Both the position numbers and the translations under genes were made by a program. The notes beneath the pieces were generated by a model. The model did no database searches, was not told where the DNA came from, and saw nothing but the letters and a program-made list of their open reading frames with translations. From positions 1 to 64,000 of the forward strand of contig CAZPMO010000003.1 in NCBI GenBank assembly GCA_964587515.1: DNA of 64,000 nt, written 5' to 3'. This DNA is from CAZPMO01 sp964587515 (lineage in GTDB: Bacteria; Pseudomonadota; Alphaproteobacteria; MPNO01). Shown piece by piece: positions 36,393 to 44,854 of the stretch. Each line of letters starts with the position of its first letter. Position 1 is the stretch's first letter.

Positions 36393-36983
36393 ATGTCCGG
36401 TGACGAACCACGCCGCCCCGATTCGGGAACGAACAGCAATCCGGTGGGCAGAGCGTTCAACGTTCTCGTCTCCGCTTTTAACGGCATAGGCACCGTCTGG
36501 ATTTTCGCGATCATGGTGCTGATCAACCTCGATGTCTTCTCGCGTTTCCTGTTCAACGCGCCGGTCAAGGGCGTGCCGCTGGCGGTGACCATGTCGATCA
36601 TCGCCATCGTCTTCCTACAGTTGAGCGACGCGCTGCGCGTCGGACGCCTCACGCGGTCGGACGTGATGATCGGACGTCTGCTTACGCGCCGCCCCACGGT
36701 CGGCCATGTGCTGCAATTGATATACAACGCGCTCGGCGTGTTTTTGATGGCGGTTATCTTCTGGTACACCGTGCCGTTTCTTTTGAAGGCTTGGGCCTCA
36801 CAGTCCTATGCCGGTAACGAGGGTGAATTTACCGTGCCGGAATGGCCGGTGAAGCTGGTCATCCTGATCGGCTCGTCCGTTTGCTGCATCCAGTTCATCC
36901 GGCATGTCTGGCAGGACATCCGATACCTGCGCGGCTATCGCGACAGCGACCATATGGGCGCGGGAGGCGGTCGCTATGAGTGA
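36393..36983 (+). CDS. TRAP transporter small permease (DctQ family)
   Basis: This 196-residue membrane protein has four hydrophobic segments, at about residues 28-48, 62-80, 108-128 and 147-165. Its VLINLDVFSRFLFNAPVKG motif after the first helix is the DctQ signature. The first 20 residues are hydrophilic and rich in Pro and Arg. It pairs with the large permease whose start overlaps its stop by 8 bases (ATGAGTGA). Confidence 0.92.
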   Translation: MSGDEPRRPDSGTNSNPVGRAFNVLVSAFNGIGTVWIFAIMVLINLDVFSRFLFNAPVKGVPLAVTMSIIAIVFLQLSDALRVGRLTRSDVMIGRLLTRRPTVGHVLQLIYNALGVFLMAVIFWYTVPFLLKAWASQSYAGNEGEFTVPEWPVKLVILIGSSVCCIQFIRHVWQDIRYLRGYRDSDHMGAGGGRYE

Positions 36984-38301
36984 CGTAGAAATTGGACTCG
37001 TATCGGTCCTGTTCGTTCTTATCACCGTCTATATCGGTGTCCATGTCGGCGTCGCGCTGTCGCTGATTTCTTTCTTCGGCGTGTGGCTCATCCAGGGCGA
37101 TTGGGCGGTCGCGGGCAAGCTATTGTCGCTGGCCGCCGCGGAAAGCCTGCAGCGATATGAATTCGGCGTCATTCCCCTGTTCGTGCTGATGGGGCTGTTC
37201 GTCAGCGTTTCGGATATCGGCAGAGACACCTATGACGTCGCGAACCATATTTTTCGCAGGGTAAAAGGTGGTCTCGGCACCGCGACGGTCGCCGCCAACG
37301 CGGTCTTCGCCGCGGTAACCGGCACGTCGATCGCGTCGGCCTCGGTGTTCACCAAGGTGGCCGTGCCCGAAATGCTGCGGCTCGGCTATCGGCCGCGTTT
37401 CGCCGTTGGTGTTGTCGCGGGCTCCTCCGTGCTGGGTATGCTGATCCCCCCTTCCCTGTTGCTTATCCTGTTCGGTATCCTCGCCGAAATCTCGATCGGC
37501 GATCTGTTCATCGCCGGCATACTTCCCGGCCTCCTGCTCTCGGTGGCCTTCGCCGCGCTGATCTCGGTGATGGCCAATCGCTGGCCGGATTACGTACAGC
37601 CCGACATGGAAGAGCGGATGGCCGAGGCGGGCCATTCGGAAATGAGCTGGATTACGATTTTCCTGAAGCTGCTTCCCATCATCCTTCTTGTGGTCCTGGT
37701 GCTGGGCGGCATCTATGGCGGGGTGTTTACCGCGACCGAAGCGGGTGGCGTCGGCGCGCTGGGCGGATTTATTCTGGCCCTGGTGCGACGCAAGCTCTCG
37801 ATTTCCAACCTGTGGCGTGTGCTGGTCGAGACCGGCCATGTCACCGCCGCCATCTGTTTCCTGCTGATATCGGCGCATCTTTATGGCCGCATGATCACCA
37901 TCAGCGGCATCCCGACGGAGATGGAGACCTTCATCGAAGCCGCGGGTCTCAGCTTCGCCGTGCTGATGGCGATCTATATCGTGATCCTGGTGATATTAGG
38001 GACCATCATGTCGGCAGGCGAAATCATGCTGATCATGGTGCCGCTGGTCGTGCCGGCGATGACGCTCTTCGAAGAAGTCGACCTCGTCTGGCTCGGCATC
38101 GTCACGGTGATCGGCGTAGAGATCGGATTGCTGACGCCACCATTGGGACTTGCCTGTTTCATCATTCACAACAACCTTCAGGACAAGCGCATTTCCATCA
38201 ACGATATCTTCATCGGCGCGGCGCCGTTCGCGCTGACCATGCTGCTTGTGCTGATCCTGGTTGCCGTCTTTCCGCAGATCGCCCTGTTCCTGGTGTACTA
38301 A
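36976..38301 (+). CDS. TRAP transporter large permease (DctM family)
   Basis: This 441-residue protein has about 12 hydrophobic segments. It has the DctM motifs VIPLFVLMG, AVTGTSIASASVFTKVAVPEM, GSSVLGMLIPPSLLLILFG and GGVFTATEAGGVGALG, and a C-terminal IEIGLLTPP-type loop (GVEIGLLTPPLGLACF). It is the sodium- or proton-coupled pore of the transporter. The longest frame starts at 36904, but the ATG at 36976 fits the family and couples translation to the small permease. Confidence 0.94.
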   Translation: MSDVEIGLVSVLFVLITVYIGVHVGVALSLISFFGVWLIQGDWAVAGKLLSLAAAESLQRYEFGVIPLFVLMGLFVSVSDIGRDTYDVANHIFRRVKGGLGTATVAANAVFAAVTGTSIASASVFTKVAVPEMLRLGYRPRFAVGVVAGSSVLGMLIPPSLLLILFGILAEISIGDLFIAGILPGLLLSVAFAALISVMANRWPDYVQPDMEERMAEAGHSEMSWITIFLKLLPIILLVVLVLGGIYGGVFTATEAGGVGALGGFILALVRRKLSISNLWRVLVETGHVTAAICFLLISAHLYGRMITISGIPTEMETFIEAAGLSFAVLMAIYIVILVILGTIMSAGEIMLIMVPLVVPAMTLFEEVDLVWLGIVTVIGVEIGLLTPPLGLACFIIHNNLQDKRISINDIFIGAAPFALTMLLVLILVAVFPQIALFLVY

Positions 38302-38323
38302 TGCGATCCGAGATCGCCGGGCC

Positions 38324-39034
38324 ATGATCGACAAGACCGCCGCAACCGTGGAGGATGCCGTCGCCGATGTGGCGGACGGCGATACCGTGCTGATCAGCGG
38401 TTTCGGCGAAGCGGGCTGTCCAACCGAGCTGATCCACGGGCTGATCGACCACGGCGCGCGCGATCTCACGCTGGTCAACAACAATGCCGGCAACGGCCAT
38501 GTCGGGCTCGCGGCGTTGCTGGAATCCGGCCACGTGCGCAAGATGATCTGCTCGTATCCCAGATCGTCCCATTCCGTGGTGTTCGAAGAACTCTATCGCG
38601 CCGGCAAGATCGAGCTGGAGACCGTACCGCAGGGCACGATGGCCGAGCGGCTGCGCGCCGCCGGCGCCGGCATCGGGGGGTTCTATACGCCGACCTCGGT
38701 GGGCACGCCGCTTGCGGAAGGCAAGGAAGCGCGGACCATCGAAGGCCGCGATTACGTGCTGGAACTGCCGCTGCGGGCGGAGATCGCGCTGATCAAGGCG
38801 GAGACCGCCGACCGCTGGGGTAACCTCACCTATCGCTTCGCCGCCCGCAATTTCGCGCCGATCATGTGCATGGCCGCCGAAACCACGATCGTGCAGGCGA
38901 AGCGCATCGTGGAGCTCGGCGAGATCGACCCCGAGACCGTCGTGACGCCGAGCATCTTCGTCGATCGCGTGGTCGAGGTCGCGGCGCCCATGAGCGAGCG
39001 CGACGCGATCCTGGCGGGGGAAACTTATCCATGA
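38324..39034 (+). CDS. 3-oxoacid/3-oxoadipate CoA-transferase, subunit A
   Basis: This 236-residue family I CoA-transferase alpha subunit has ISGFGEAGCPTELIHGL near the start, TLVNNNAGNGHVGLAAL, and LPLRAEIALIKAETADRWGN. It moves CoA from a donor such as succinyl-CoA to a 3-oxo acid, as PcaI or AtoD do. The start lies 22 bases after the TRAP permease, so transport and activation of the substrate are likely co-expressed. It overlaps subunit B by 4 bases (ATGA). Confidence 0.92.
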   Translation: MIDKTAATVEDAVADVADGDTVLISGFGEAGCPTELIHGLIDHGARDLTLVNNNAGNGHVGLAALLESGHVRKMICSYPRSSHSVVFEELYRAGKIELETVPQGTMAERLRAAGAGIGGFYTPTSVGTPLAEGKEARTIEGRDYVLELPLRAEIALIKAETADRWGNLTYRFAARNFAPIMCMAAETTIVQAKRIVELGEIDPETVVTPSIFVDRVVEVAAPMSERDAILAGETYP

Positions 39035-39708
39035 GCGGGCCGCTCAGCCGAGATCAGATCGCCTGGCGGGTCGCCCAGGACATCGAGGAAGGCGCTTATG
39101 TCAATCTCGGCATCGGCCAGCCCGAGCGCGTCGCGAACCACGTGCCGGCGGGCCGCGAAATCGTCTTCCACAGCGAAAACGGCATTCTCGGCATGGGTCC
39201 CGAGCCAGCTCCCGAGGATATCGACGAGGAGCTGATTAACGCCGGCAAAAAACCGATCACGCTGGTGCCGGGCGGGTCGTTTTTCCATCACGCCGATTCG
39301 TTCGGGATGATCCGGGGCGGATATATCGATATCTGCGTGCTGGGCGCGTTTCAGGTCGCGGCCAACGGCGACCTGGCGAATTGGTCGACGGGCAAACCCG
39401 GCGCGGTGCCCGCGGTGGGCGGCGCCATGGATCTCGCGGTCGGCGCGCGTCGGGTTTTCGTAATGACCGATCACAACACCAAGGACGGCGCGCCCAAACT
39501 GGTCGAGCGCTGCACCTATCCGTTGACCGGAATCGGCGTGGTGACGACGGTCTATTCCGATCTCGCCGTGATCGACGTGACCAGCCAGGGTTTCGTGATC
39601 CGTGAAATGGTCGAGGGACTGACACTTGATGAGCTCCAGGAAAAGACCGGCGCGCCGGTCCGGCTGGCCAATGACTGGCGCCGCATCGCCACGCCGGTTC
39701 CCGGTTGA
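39031..39708 (+). CDS. 3-oxoacid/3-oxoadipate CoA-transferase, subunit B
   Basis: This 225-residue beta subunit has the catalytic Glu in HSENGILGMGP and VNLGIGQPERVANHVP at the N-terminus. GGYIDICVLGAFQV and GAMDLAVGARRVFVMTDH complete the fold. With subunit A it forms the working enzyme. The exact acid (3-oxoadipate, acetoacetate or other) cannot be told; the location behind a TRAP transporter suggests an imported keto acid. Confidence 0.93.
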   Translation: MSGPLSRDQIAWRVAQDIEEGAYVNLGIGQPERVANHVPAGREIVFHSENGILGMGPEPAPEDIDEELINAGKKPITLVPGGSFFHHADSFGMIRGGYIDICVLGAFQVAANGDLANWSTGKPGAVPAVGGAMDLAVGARRVFVMTDHNTKDGAPKLVERCTYPLTGIGVVTTVYSDLAVIDVTSQGFVIREMVEGLTLDELQEKTGAPVRLANDWRRIATPVPG

Positions 39709-39759
39709 CCCTGGTCCCGTCGCGGACCACATGATATTGAGCAGGCGCAGGTCGGGAGC

Positions 39760-40416
39760 GTGAAGACCGTGCATCGAACGAGCATCAGACTAGGAGTGGG
39801 ACCGCTCGCGGGGCTGGCGTTGCTGCTCCTGTCCTCCTGCTCGCCGACCGTGCCGGAAAAAAAGACCTATACACCCGCCGCAGCAAGCGAGAGACTTACG
39901 GGCTGGCTGCTGGTGGCGAGCCCGACCATGCCCGATCCGCGTTTCGCCAAGACGGTTATTTTCGTGGTCCGCCACAACGGAAACGGCGCCATGGGGCTGG
40001 TGGTAAACCGGCCCATCGCCATGAGCCCGCCGGCCAAGTTGCGCAAGCGCGCGGTACCGGGCGTAGCGGGCCCGGTAATCGGCCGTCAAATCCGCGTTCA
40101 CTATGGCGGCCCGGTGCAGCCGACAAGAGGGTTCGTGCTGCACTCCAGCGATTACGCCCAGGACGGCACGGTGCCGATCACCAAGACGGTATCAATGACG
40201 GCAAACCGCGAAATCCTGAAAGCGATCACGACCGGGGACGGGCCGAGGCGCGGCTTCATTGCGATGGGCTACGCCGGCTGGTCCGCGGGCCAGTTGGAGA
40301 GCGAAATCCGCCGCCGCGACTGGGTGGTCGTAAGTTCGGACGCCGGGCTGGTCTTCGACCGGGACGCGCGATCGAAATGGCGGCGCGCCATGGATCGGCG
40401 CGGCGTCGATCTGTAG
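39760..40416 (+). CDS. YqgE/AlgH family protein with a predicted lipoprotein signal
   Basis: This 218-residue protein has the YqgE/AlgH core: GWLLVASPTMPDPRFAKTVI, MGLVVNRPI, YGGPVQPTRGFVLHS and the GYAGWSAGQLESEI motif. Unlike usual family members it has an N-terminal basic-hydrophobic segment ending LLSSC with Cys at residue 27, a good lipobox, so it may be an envelope lipoprotein. The start is GTG at 39760; another GTG at 39769 is possible and keeps the signal. Function of the family is not settled. Confidence 0.85.
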   Translation: MKTVHRTSIRLGVGPLAGLALLLLSSCSPTVPEKKTYTPAAASERLTGWLLVASPTMPDPRFAKTVIFVVRHNGNGAMGLVVNRPIAMSPPAKLRKRAVPGVAGPVIGRQIRVHYGGPVQPTRGFVLHSSDYAQDGTVPITKTVSMTANREILKAITTGDGPRRGFIAMGYAGWSAGQLESEIRRRDWVVVSSDAGLVFDRDARSKWRRAMDRRGVDL

Positions 40417-40529
40417 TCCCGCCGGGACGCAAAAAACCAAACTCTGAACGACAACTCGCTTGACCCAGGTTAAGGGTCACGGCGCGGCGACACACGATAC
40501 TATCCCCTCATCGAATGGGAGGGGTTCGC

Positions 40530-41030
40530 ATGCCGGAGAATACCAGATCGACAGCCGCGCGCCGGGGTGACCGGCTGCTGCGCGAACATGTTCACGATCC
40601 CTATAAGACCCGCCTCAAGCTCACCGAACCGACCACGTGCCCGGATTGCGGCGCCGTCTATCGCAAGGGCAGATGGTGCTGGGAAGAGGCCCCGCCGGAC
40701 GCCGATGCGGTGCGCTGCCAGGCCTGCCACCGCATCCATGACCGTTACCCCGCGGGCGAGGTGACGCTCGGCGGCGCTTTCCTCGCCGGCCACGCCACGG
40801 AAATCATGGCCATCATCCGCAAACAGGATGCGCTGGAAAAGGCCGAGCATCCGTTGCATAGGGTCATGGACATCGAGGAGGCCGACGGCGCCATCCGGGT
40901 GACCACCACCGACATCCATACGCCACGCCGCATTGGCGAGGCGGTCGCGGGCGCCTTCGACGGCAATCTCGAATTCCACTATGACGAGGAAAGCTATTTC
41001 ATCCGCGTCCGCTGGACCCGCGACGACTGA
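40530..41030 (+). CDS. BCAM0308-like zinc-ribbon protein
   Basis: This 166-residue cytoplasmic protein has two CXXC pairs forming a zinc ribbon (TTCPDCGAVYRKGRWCW, then VRCQACHRI) at about 37-72. A mixed alpha/beta C-terminal half follows, with DEESYFIRVRWTRDD at the end. This matches what I recall of the BCAM0308 family, which has no known reaction. The ATG at 40530 follows a strong GGGAGGGG. It precedes rpoH on the same strand; family members are often found beside stress genes, but the link here is only positional. Confidence 0.72.
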   Translation: MPENTRSTAARRGDRLLREHVHDPYKTRLKLTEPTTCPDCGAVYRKGRWCWEEAPPDADAVRCQACHRIHDRYPAGEVTLGGAFLAGHATEIMAIIRKQDALEKAEHPLHRVMDIEEADGAIRVTTTDIHTPRRIGEAVAGAFDGNLEFHYDEESYFIRVRWTRDD

Positions 41031-41049
41031 CCGTCCCGCGCCGCGTGGC

Positions 41050-41081
41050 CTTGAAATGTTCGACCTTCGTTCCTATATCTG
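41050..41081 (+). promoter_or_regulatory. heat-shock (sigma-32 type) promoter of rpoH
   Basis: CTTG at 41050-41053, an 18-base spacer, then CCTATATCTG at 41072-41081 fits the alphaproteobacterial heat-shock promoter consensus CTTG-N17/18-CYTATNTNNG at every fixed position. It would start transcription near 41088 and leave a leader of about 100 bases before the rpoH ATG. This implies that RpoH activates its own gene. Confidence 0.7.
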
Positions 41082-41189
41082 ATGTGCGATAGAGGCGCCG
41101 AGGGCGCACAGCAAACCAATAAAAACAAGCGGGAGGGCGGCGTTCGCAAGCGCCCGTAAATCGCGTTGCCGCAACAGGAACGGTGTAGG

Positions 41190-42077
41190 ATGTTGAAAAC
41201 TCAGAGTAATCCGGCTGGAAACGAGCTTTCACGCTATATGCGGGAGGCCCATGAATACCCGCTGCTCGACGCCGAGACGGAATGGCGCCTGGCGCGGCGT
41301 TGGCGCGACCACGGCGACCAGGCCGCCGCCGACCGATTGGCGCATGCCTATCTGCGCCTGGTGGTGAAAATCGCCCGGGGTTTCTCCGGCTATAATGCGC
41401 CGCTGGCGGATCTGATTTCGGAAGGCAATGTCGGGCTGATGCAGGCGATTCACCGTTTAGACCCGGATCAAGGCTTCCGGCTGTCGACCTATGCCCCGTG
41501 GTGGATCCGCGCCGCGATCCAGGATTACGTGCTGCGCTCGGCTTCGCTGGTGCGCATGGGCACCACGGCGGCCCAGAAGAAACTGTTTTTCAATCTCAGG
41601 CGCATGAAGGCGGCGCGCCGAGAGCTTTCCGACGGCGATTTGGCGCCGGAAACGATCACCGAGATCGCCGAGACGTTGAAGGTCCCCGAAAACGAGGTCA
41701 TTGAGATGAATCGGCGCCTCATCGGCGGCACCCATTCGCTGAATGCGCCGTCGAACGCGGAGTCCGAGAGCGAATTTCAGGACCTGCTGGTCGACGAAGC
41801 GGATGATCCGGAACAGCTGGTCGCCGAAGCAGAGGAGCGGACCGAGCGTCGCCGATTGATGAGCAAGGCGCTCGGCGTCCTCAACGACCGCGAGCGGCGA
41901 ATTCTCACCGAACGCCGGCTCAGCGACGATCCGCCGACGCTGGAAGCGTTGGGCGACCACTACGGCATATCGCGGGAACGCGTGCGGCAGATCGAGGTGC
42001 GGGCTTTCGAAAAGCTACAAAAGGCGGTATTGAGCGACGCTTGGCCCACGATCCCGGTGGTCGATCAGCCCCACTGA
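41190..42077 (+). CDS. rpoH: RNA polymerase sigma factor RpoH (sigma-32)
   Basis: This 295-residue sigma-70 family factor has region 2 (HAYLRLVVKIARGFSGYNAP, DLISEGNVGLMQAIHRLDP, STYAPWWIRAAIQDYVLRS), an RpoH-box-like region (TAAQKKLFFNLRRMK), and region 4 (GDHYGISRERVRQIEVRAFEKL). Length and the QKKLFFNLR motif identify heat-shock sigma-32. It directs transcription of chaperone and protease genes. The ATG at 41190 is chosen over the longer frame at 41166. A clear terminator follows. Confidence 0.96.
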   Translation: MLKTQSNPAGNELSRYMREAHEYPLLDAETEWRLARRWRDHGDQAAADRLAHAYLRLVVKIARGFSGYNAPLADLISEGNVGLMQAIHRLDPDQGFRLSTYAPWWIRAAIQDYVLRSASLVRMGTTAAQKKLFFNLRRMKAARRELSDGDLAPETITEIAETLKVPENEVIEMNRRLIGGTHSLNAPSNAESESEFQDLLVDEADDPEQLVAEAEERTERRRLMSKALGVLNDRERRILTERRLSDDPPTLEALGDHYGISRERVRQIEVRAFEKLQKAVLSDAWPTIPVVDQPH

Positions 42078-42086
42078 CCTAAACCG

Positions 42087-42117
42087 AAAGCGGCCCCCCG
42101 AAGGGCCGCTTTTTTTT
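42087..42117 (+). terminator. rho-independent terminator of rpoH
   Basis: A 10-bp stem AAAGCGGCCC/GGGCCGCTTT (42087-42096 and 42103-42112) with loop CCCGAA runs into eight T. It begins 9 bases after the rpoH stop. Confidence 0.95.
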
Positions 42118-42162
42118 ATCTCAATTCCGGAATGAATCTTCTTGGCGGATCGCGCTGGGCAA

Positions 42163-42321
42163 TCAACCGCGGCGCCATGTCTCCGTCGATTTGCATTTGC
42201 GGCAAACACGTTCGCCGGCCCATTCGCTCTCGAACGGCTTGTGGCACATCAAGCAGGCCCGTGATTTGGGATCCGTTTTCACCGGCTCCTTGGTGATTTC
42301 CTTATATTGCGGTCGTTCCAT
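42163..42321 (-). CDS. small zinc-finger protein
   Basis: This 52-residue basic protein has two Cys pairs (CLMCHKPFES and VCRKCKST), a single treble-clef or zinc-ribbon knuckle. I use the ATG at 42321 because it gives a compact protein starting MERPQYKEITKE; the frame is open to 42390. It looks like the small conserved zinc-finger proteins common in alphaproteobacteria, but I cannot name a family or function. It converges with rpoH. Confidence 0.65.
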   Translation of the reverse strand: MERPQYKEITKEPVKTDPKSRACLMCHKPFESEWAGERVCRKCKSTETWRRG

Positions 42322-42800
42322 CCTTTGCGTCCTCCTCTTATCGAGCGTGGGCGCCGCGAGCCGGTTCCCAAATTTCAACGAACACACCATGGGCCCACCG
42401 AGGTAGCGCCGCGCGCTACCCGGTATTCCCCCAGAACGTTCCGTCCAAAAATAAAGTTGCGCCGATCCCTACCGTATCGCCAACATCGCCCGGTTTCCCG
42501 GCTTTTCGCGTGTCGCCACCGTTATCGAGCGCGGTTCCGTTTTCCGGCTCCCGCGCCACGCCCCCTATACGGTGGCAAGGATGGTTCCCTTTTTCGCCCG
42601 TTAGTGCATTGTTATTTAGATGAATTTTATACAATATTTCGATATCTAATTTCAAGCGCAATCGTACATACGTCCAGGCTCGCGAAATCCGCGCAGCACA
42701 TGGAATAATCGCCGATTTCAGGGGTTTTCCGCCCCGGTGACAGGACTAATCCGAAGCCGGAACGGTCGTCGGGCGGATATCAACGGTCGTCGGGCGGATA
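42322..42800. other. intergenic region without a supported gene
   Basis: These 479 bases lie between the small zinc-finger gene and the 3' end of the TpsB gene. The middle (42600-42720) is AT-rich. No frame has a good start or family resemblance. A 21-base tandem duplication lies at its right end. Confidence 0.6.
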
Positions 42801-42802
42801 TC
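42761..42802. repeat. perfect 21-bp tandem duplication at the TpsB stop codon
   Basis: The 21-base unit AACGGTCGTCGGGCGGATAT plus C occurs twice in direct succession (42761-42781, 42782-42802). The second copy ends inside the stop codon of the TpsB gene, so the duplication may be recent or an assembly repeat. Confidence 0.95.
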
Positions 42803-44540
42803 AAAAGACGGCGTTGAGCCGGAAAAAAAACCGCCCTGCATTATCGCCTTCCGATTCAACGGGTCTGGTTAGCGGAAACGCCCACTCGGCCGTCGCGGAA
42901 ACCCTGGCTGAGACATCGAGTGACAGCCCCAACCCGGTAGAGGCGACGGAGTCACGGTTCGAATTCTCGTCCCACACCGCACCCAGTTCATAAAACGAAA
43001 ATACGCGAAAGGTTTTGAATAACGGGTGGTCGGTCTCGCCGTTATACCTCAACTCGATCGCGCCGGCGGTGCCGTTATAGGACGAAATTTCAGACGGGCC
43101 ATAGGCCCGCCCATACAAACCGCCGCCGACCGAGAACTCTTCCGACGACAACAGAACATTGGGTGTAATCTGCCCGCTCGATGCGAGGTAGACGGACCAG
43201 TTCTCGATTATCGGTTGATCACGCCAGTAACCGGCGGTGAGTTTTATGTAATCACCACGCCCGCCATCATTGGAAAGATTGTCCGATCCGGGCGATTTGG
43301 CTTCCAGGAAATCGAATCCCTTGCTGACGCCTAAATTTGTGAAATTCCAGGCTTTCAAGCCGTCGAGAAATGAGTATTCGGTTTCAATTCTCAGGGAACG
43401 CACGCGGTCGTTCGTTGCCGAGTCGGGCTCGGTGAGTTTCGAATTCAAATAGTCGAACCGGGCGGTGGCCGTCCATACGGATTCGCGCCCGAGGATAATC
43501 GGATGGCTAAGGCTCAAGGAAACATGAGTTCCCTTGCCCTCGAGTCTTGTAAGGTTGGATTCCGATACGGTGTCGATTTCGCTGCGCCATACGGACAAGC
43601 CCAAACGGGTGCCCTCGTCGCCGATCGGCTGATCGTGGAACAGCTCAGCAAAAATCAGCTCATCGGGATCGTCCGGAACGGAAAATGCCTTGAACCGGGT
43701 GTTTTCGAACATTCCCAATGAGGAATGAAGGCTCACGCCGGCATAACTCTGTAGCGGTCCGACGGCGCGCGAACCACGATTATCGAGCCCCATGAAACCC
43801 TCGGCCGGATCATAATCGAGTTTGACGATGAGTTCGAAGGCCCCGTCGGCACCCTTAATTTCACGGAGTTTGGGTTCAGCGGTGAATCCCGGGAGCTGGT
43901 TGAACAGCAGAACATAACGTTCGAGAGTGGAGAGGGTGAGCGGCCGCTCGGCGGATATATTCCTTCCGTATGCATTAAGAAGAGACCGCCGCTTGGGAAC
44001 TTCGCCCGCCAGGGTCACTTTGTCGACAAAGCCTTCGATAATTTTGATCCGAAGAATGCCGAGATCCACAACCTGCTGCGGCGTAATGGCCCGGGAGAGC
44101 ATATATCCGTCTCGCCGGTATTTCTTGGTTATCGCGGCGAGGATTTTAGCGATATCCGAGGATTTGATTTCTACGCCCAGGTAATCCTCATAAAGCGGCG
44201 CCAGTTCTTCCAATTTATAGACGGTCGCCCCGGATAGAGAGACCCCCGTCAATGTGATGGCCTTTTCCGGCCTTTTCTCGGGTGCTCTTTCCGGCGCCGG
44301 AGGCGCGATGGGCTTCAGCGGAGTCGTGGGTTTGGCGGGAACCTGTAATCGTTTTTCCACCTGACCTGGTTCGGCGGAGCCGGCCGCGCCGTACGCCATT
44401 GAAGAATAAAGAATGTGGGACGTCGCCAGAAATATTAAGAGGGATCCCAATACCTGCCGACTGGAGAGAGTCGCCGAGGGCATGGAAAAACGCAAAGCCC
44501 GGCCGGCCGGTAAATCGACATTCACCCGTTCAACTGGCAT
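42801..44540 (-). CDS. two-partner secretion transporter (ShlB/FhaC/TpsB family)
   Basis: This protein of about 579 residues has a signal-like hydrophobic stretch (LGSLLIFLATSHILYSSMAY), a Pro-rich linker, a POTRA domain (ITLTGVSLSGATVYKLEELA to IIEGFVDKVTLAG) and a C-terminal beta-barrel ending RFFFRLNAVF. The conserved FhaC motif near FSVGG appears as GGGLYGRAYG, a variant of the usual VRGY. It exports a large TpsA-type protein across the outer membrane. No TpsA gene is in the window. The start could also be TTG at 44618 or ATG at 44483. Confidence 0.9.
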   Translation of the reverse strand: MPVERVNVDLPAGRALRFSMPSATLSSRQVLGSLLIFLATSHILYSSMAYGAAGSAEPGQVEKRLQVPAKPTTPLKPIAPPAPERAPEKRPEKAITLTGVSLSGATVYKLEELAPLYEDYLGVEIKSSDIAKILAAITKKYRRDGYMLSRAITPQQVVDLGILRIKIIEGFVDKVTLAGEVPKRRSLLNAYGRNISAERPLTLSTLERYVLLFNQLPGFTAEPKLREIKGADGAFELIVKLDYDPAEGFMGLDNRGSRAVGPLQSYAGVSLHSSLGMFENTRFKAFSVPDDPDELIFAELFHDQPIGDEGTRLGLSVWRSEIDTVSESNLTRLEGKGTHVSLSLSHPIILGRESVWTATARFDYLNSKLTEPDSATNDRVRSLRIETEYSFLDGLKAWNFTNLGVSKGFDFLEAKSPGSDNLSNDGGRGDYIKLTAGYWRDQPIIENWSVYLASSGQITPNVLLSSEEFSVGGGLYGRAYGPSEISSYNGTAGAIELRYNGETDHPLFKTFRVFSFYELGAVWDENSNRDSVASTGLGLSLDVSARVSATAEWAFPLTRPVESEGDNAGRFFFRLNAVF

Positions 44541-44854
44541 AGCTAAATGCCCACGATTTATTGATCGTGAGTTTTTGATGGGCGAATTCCTTCCTAGAAG
44601 CCCAGTTTTGCAGTTCAAATCAGATTTCGGCTTTGATTGATTAAGAATTCGTTAAACATGGTTTTATCAATAACCGCATTGATCAGATTGGATTTAAATA
44701 CAATTTTATTAAATCTAATTTCAAATTTAGATTAAGTTTATTAAGTATAATTAAAGCATTCGATTCATTAATAAAATAATAATTTTCTTATTCTAAAATA
44801 CCCGTCGAGTTAAGGGATATGTTCATCGCGTTTTAATGTCTCAAGGAGAGACAC
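44541..44854. promoter_or_regulatory. AT-rich divergent control region between TpsB and FecR-domain genes
   Basis: From about 44641 to 44830 the DNA is strongly AT-rich, in sharp contrast to the GC-rich surroundings, with long A/T tracts and many TTAA/TAAT steps. It must contain both divergent promoters. An imperfect palindrome AATCTAATTTCAAATTTAGATT lies near 44712. The composition suggests silencing by an AT-binding protein or acquisition of the secretion locus by transfer. Confidence 0.65.
44641..44655. promoter_or_regulatory. CtrA-type binding box between TpsB and FecR-domain genes
   Basis: This is a perfect TTAA-N7-TTAA (spacer GAATTCG), the CtrA consensus, about 100 bases upstream of the TpsB start. 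The surrounding DNA is AT-rich, so chance is more likely here than at 30903, but the location in a divergent promoter region of a surface-protein locus fits CtrA control. Confidence 0.45.

Noticed and set aside
44746..44751. TATAAT as a -10 element for the FecR-domain gene
   Set aside because: The region is so AT-rich that such a match is expected by chance, and no -35 element lies at the right distance.
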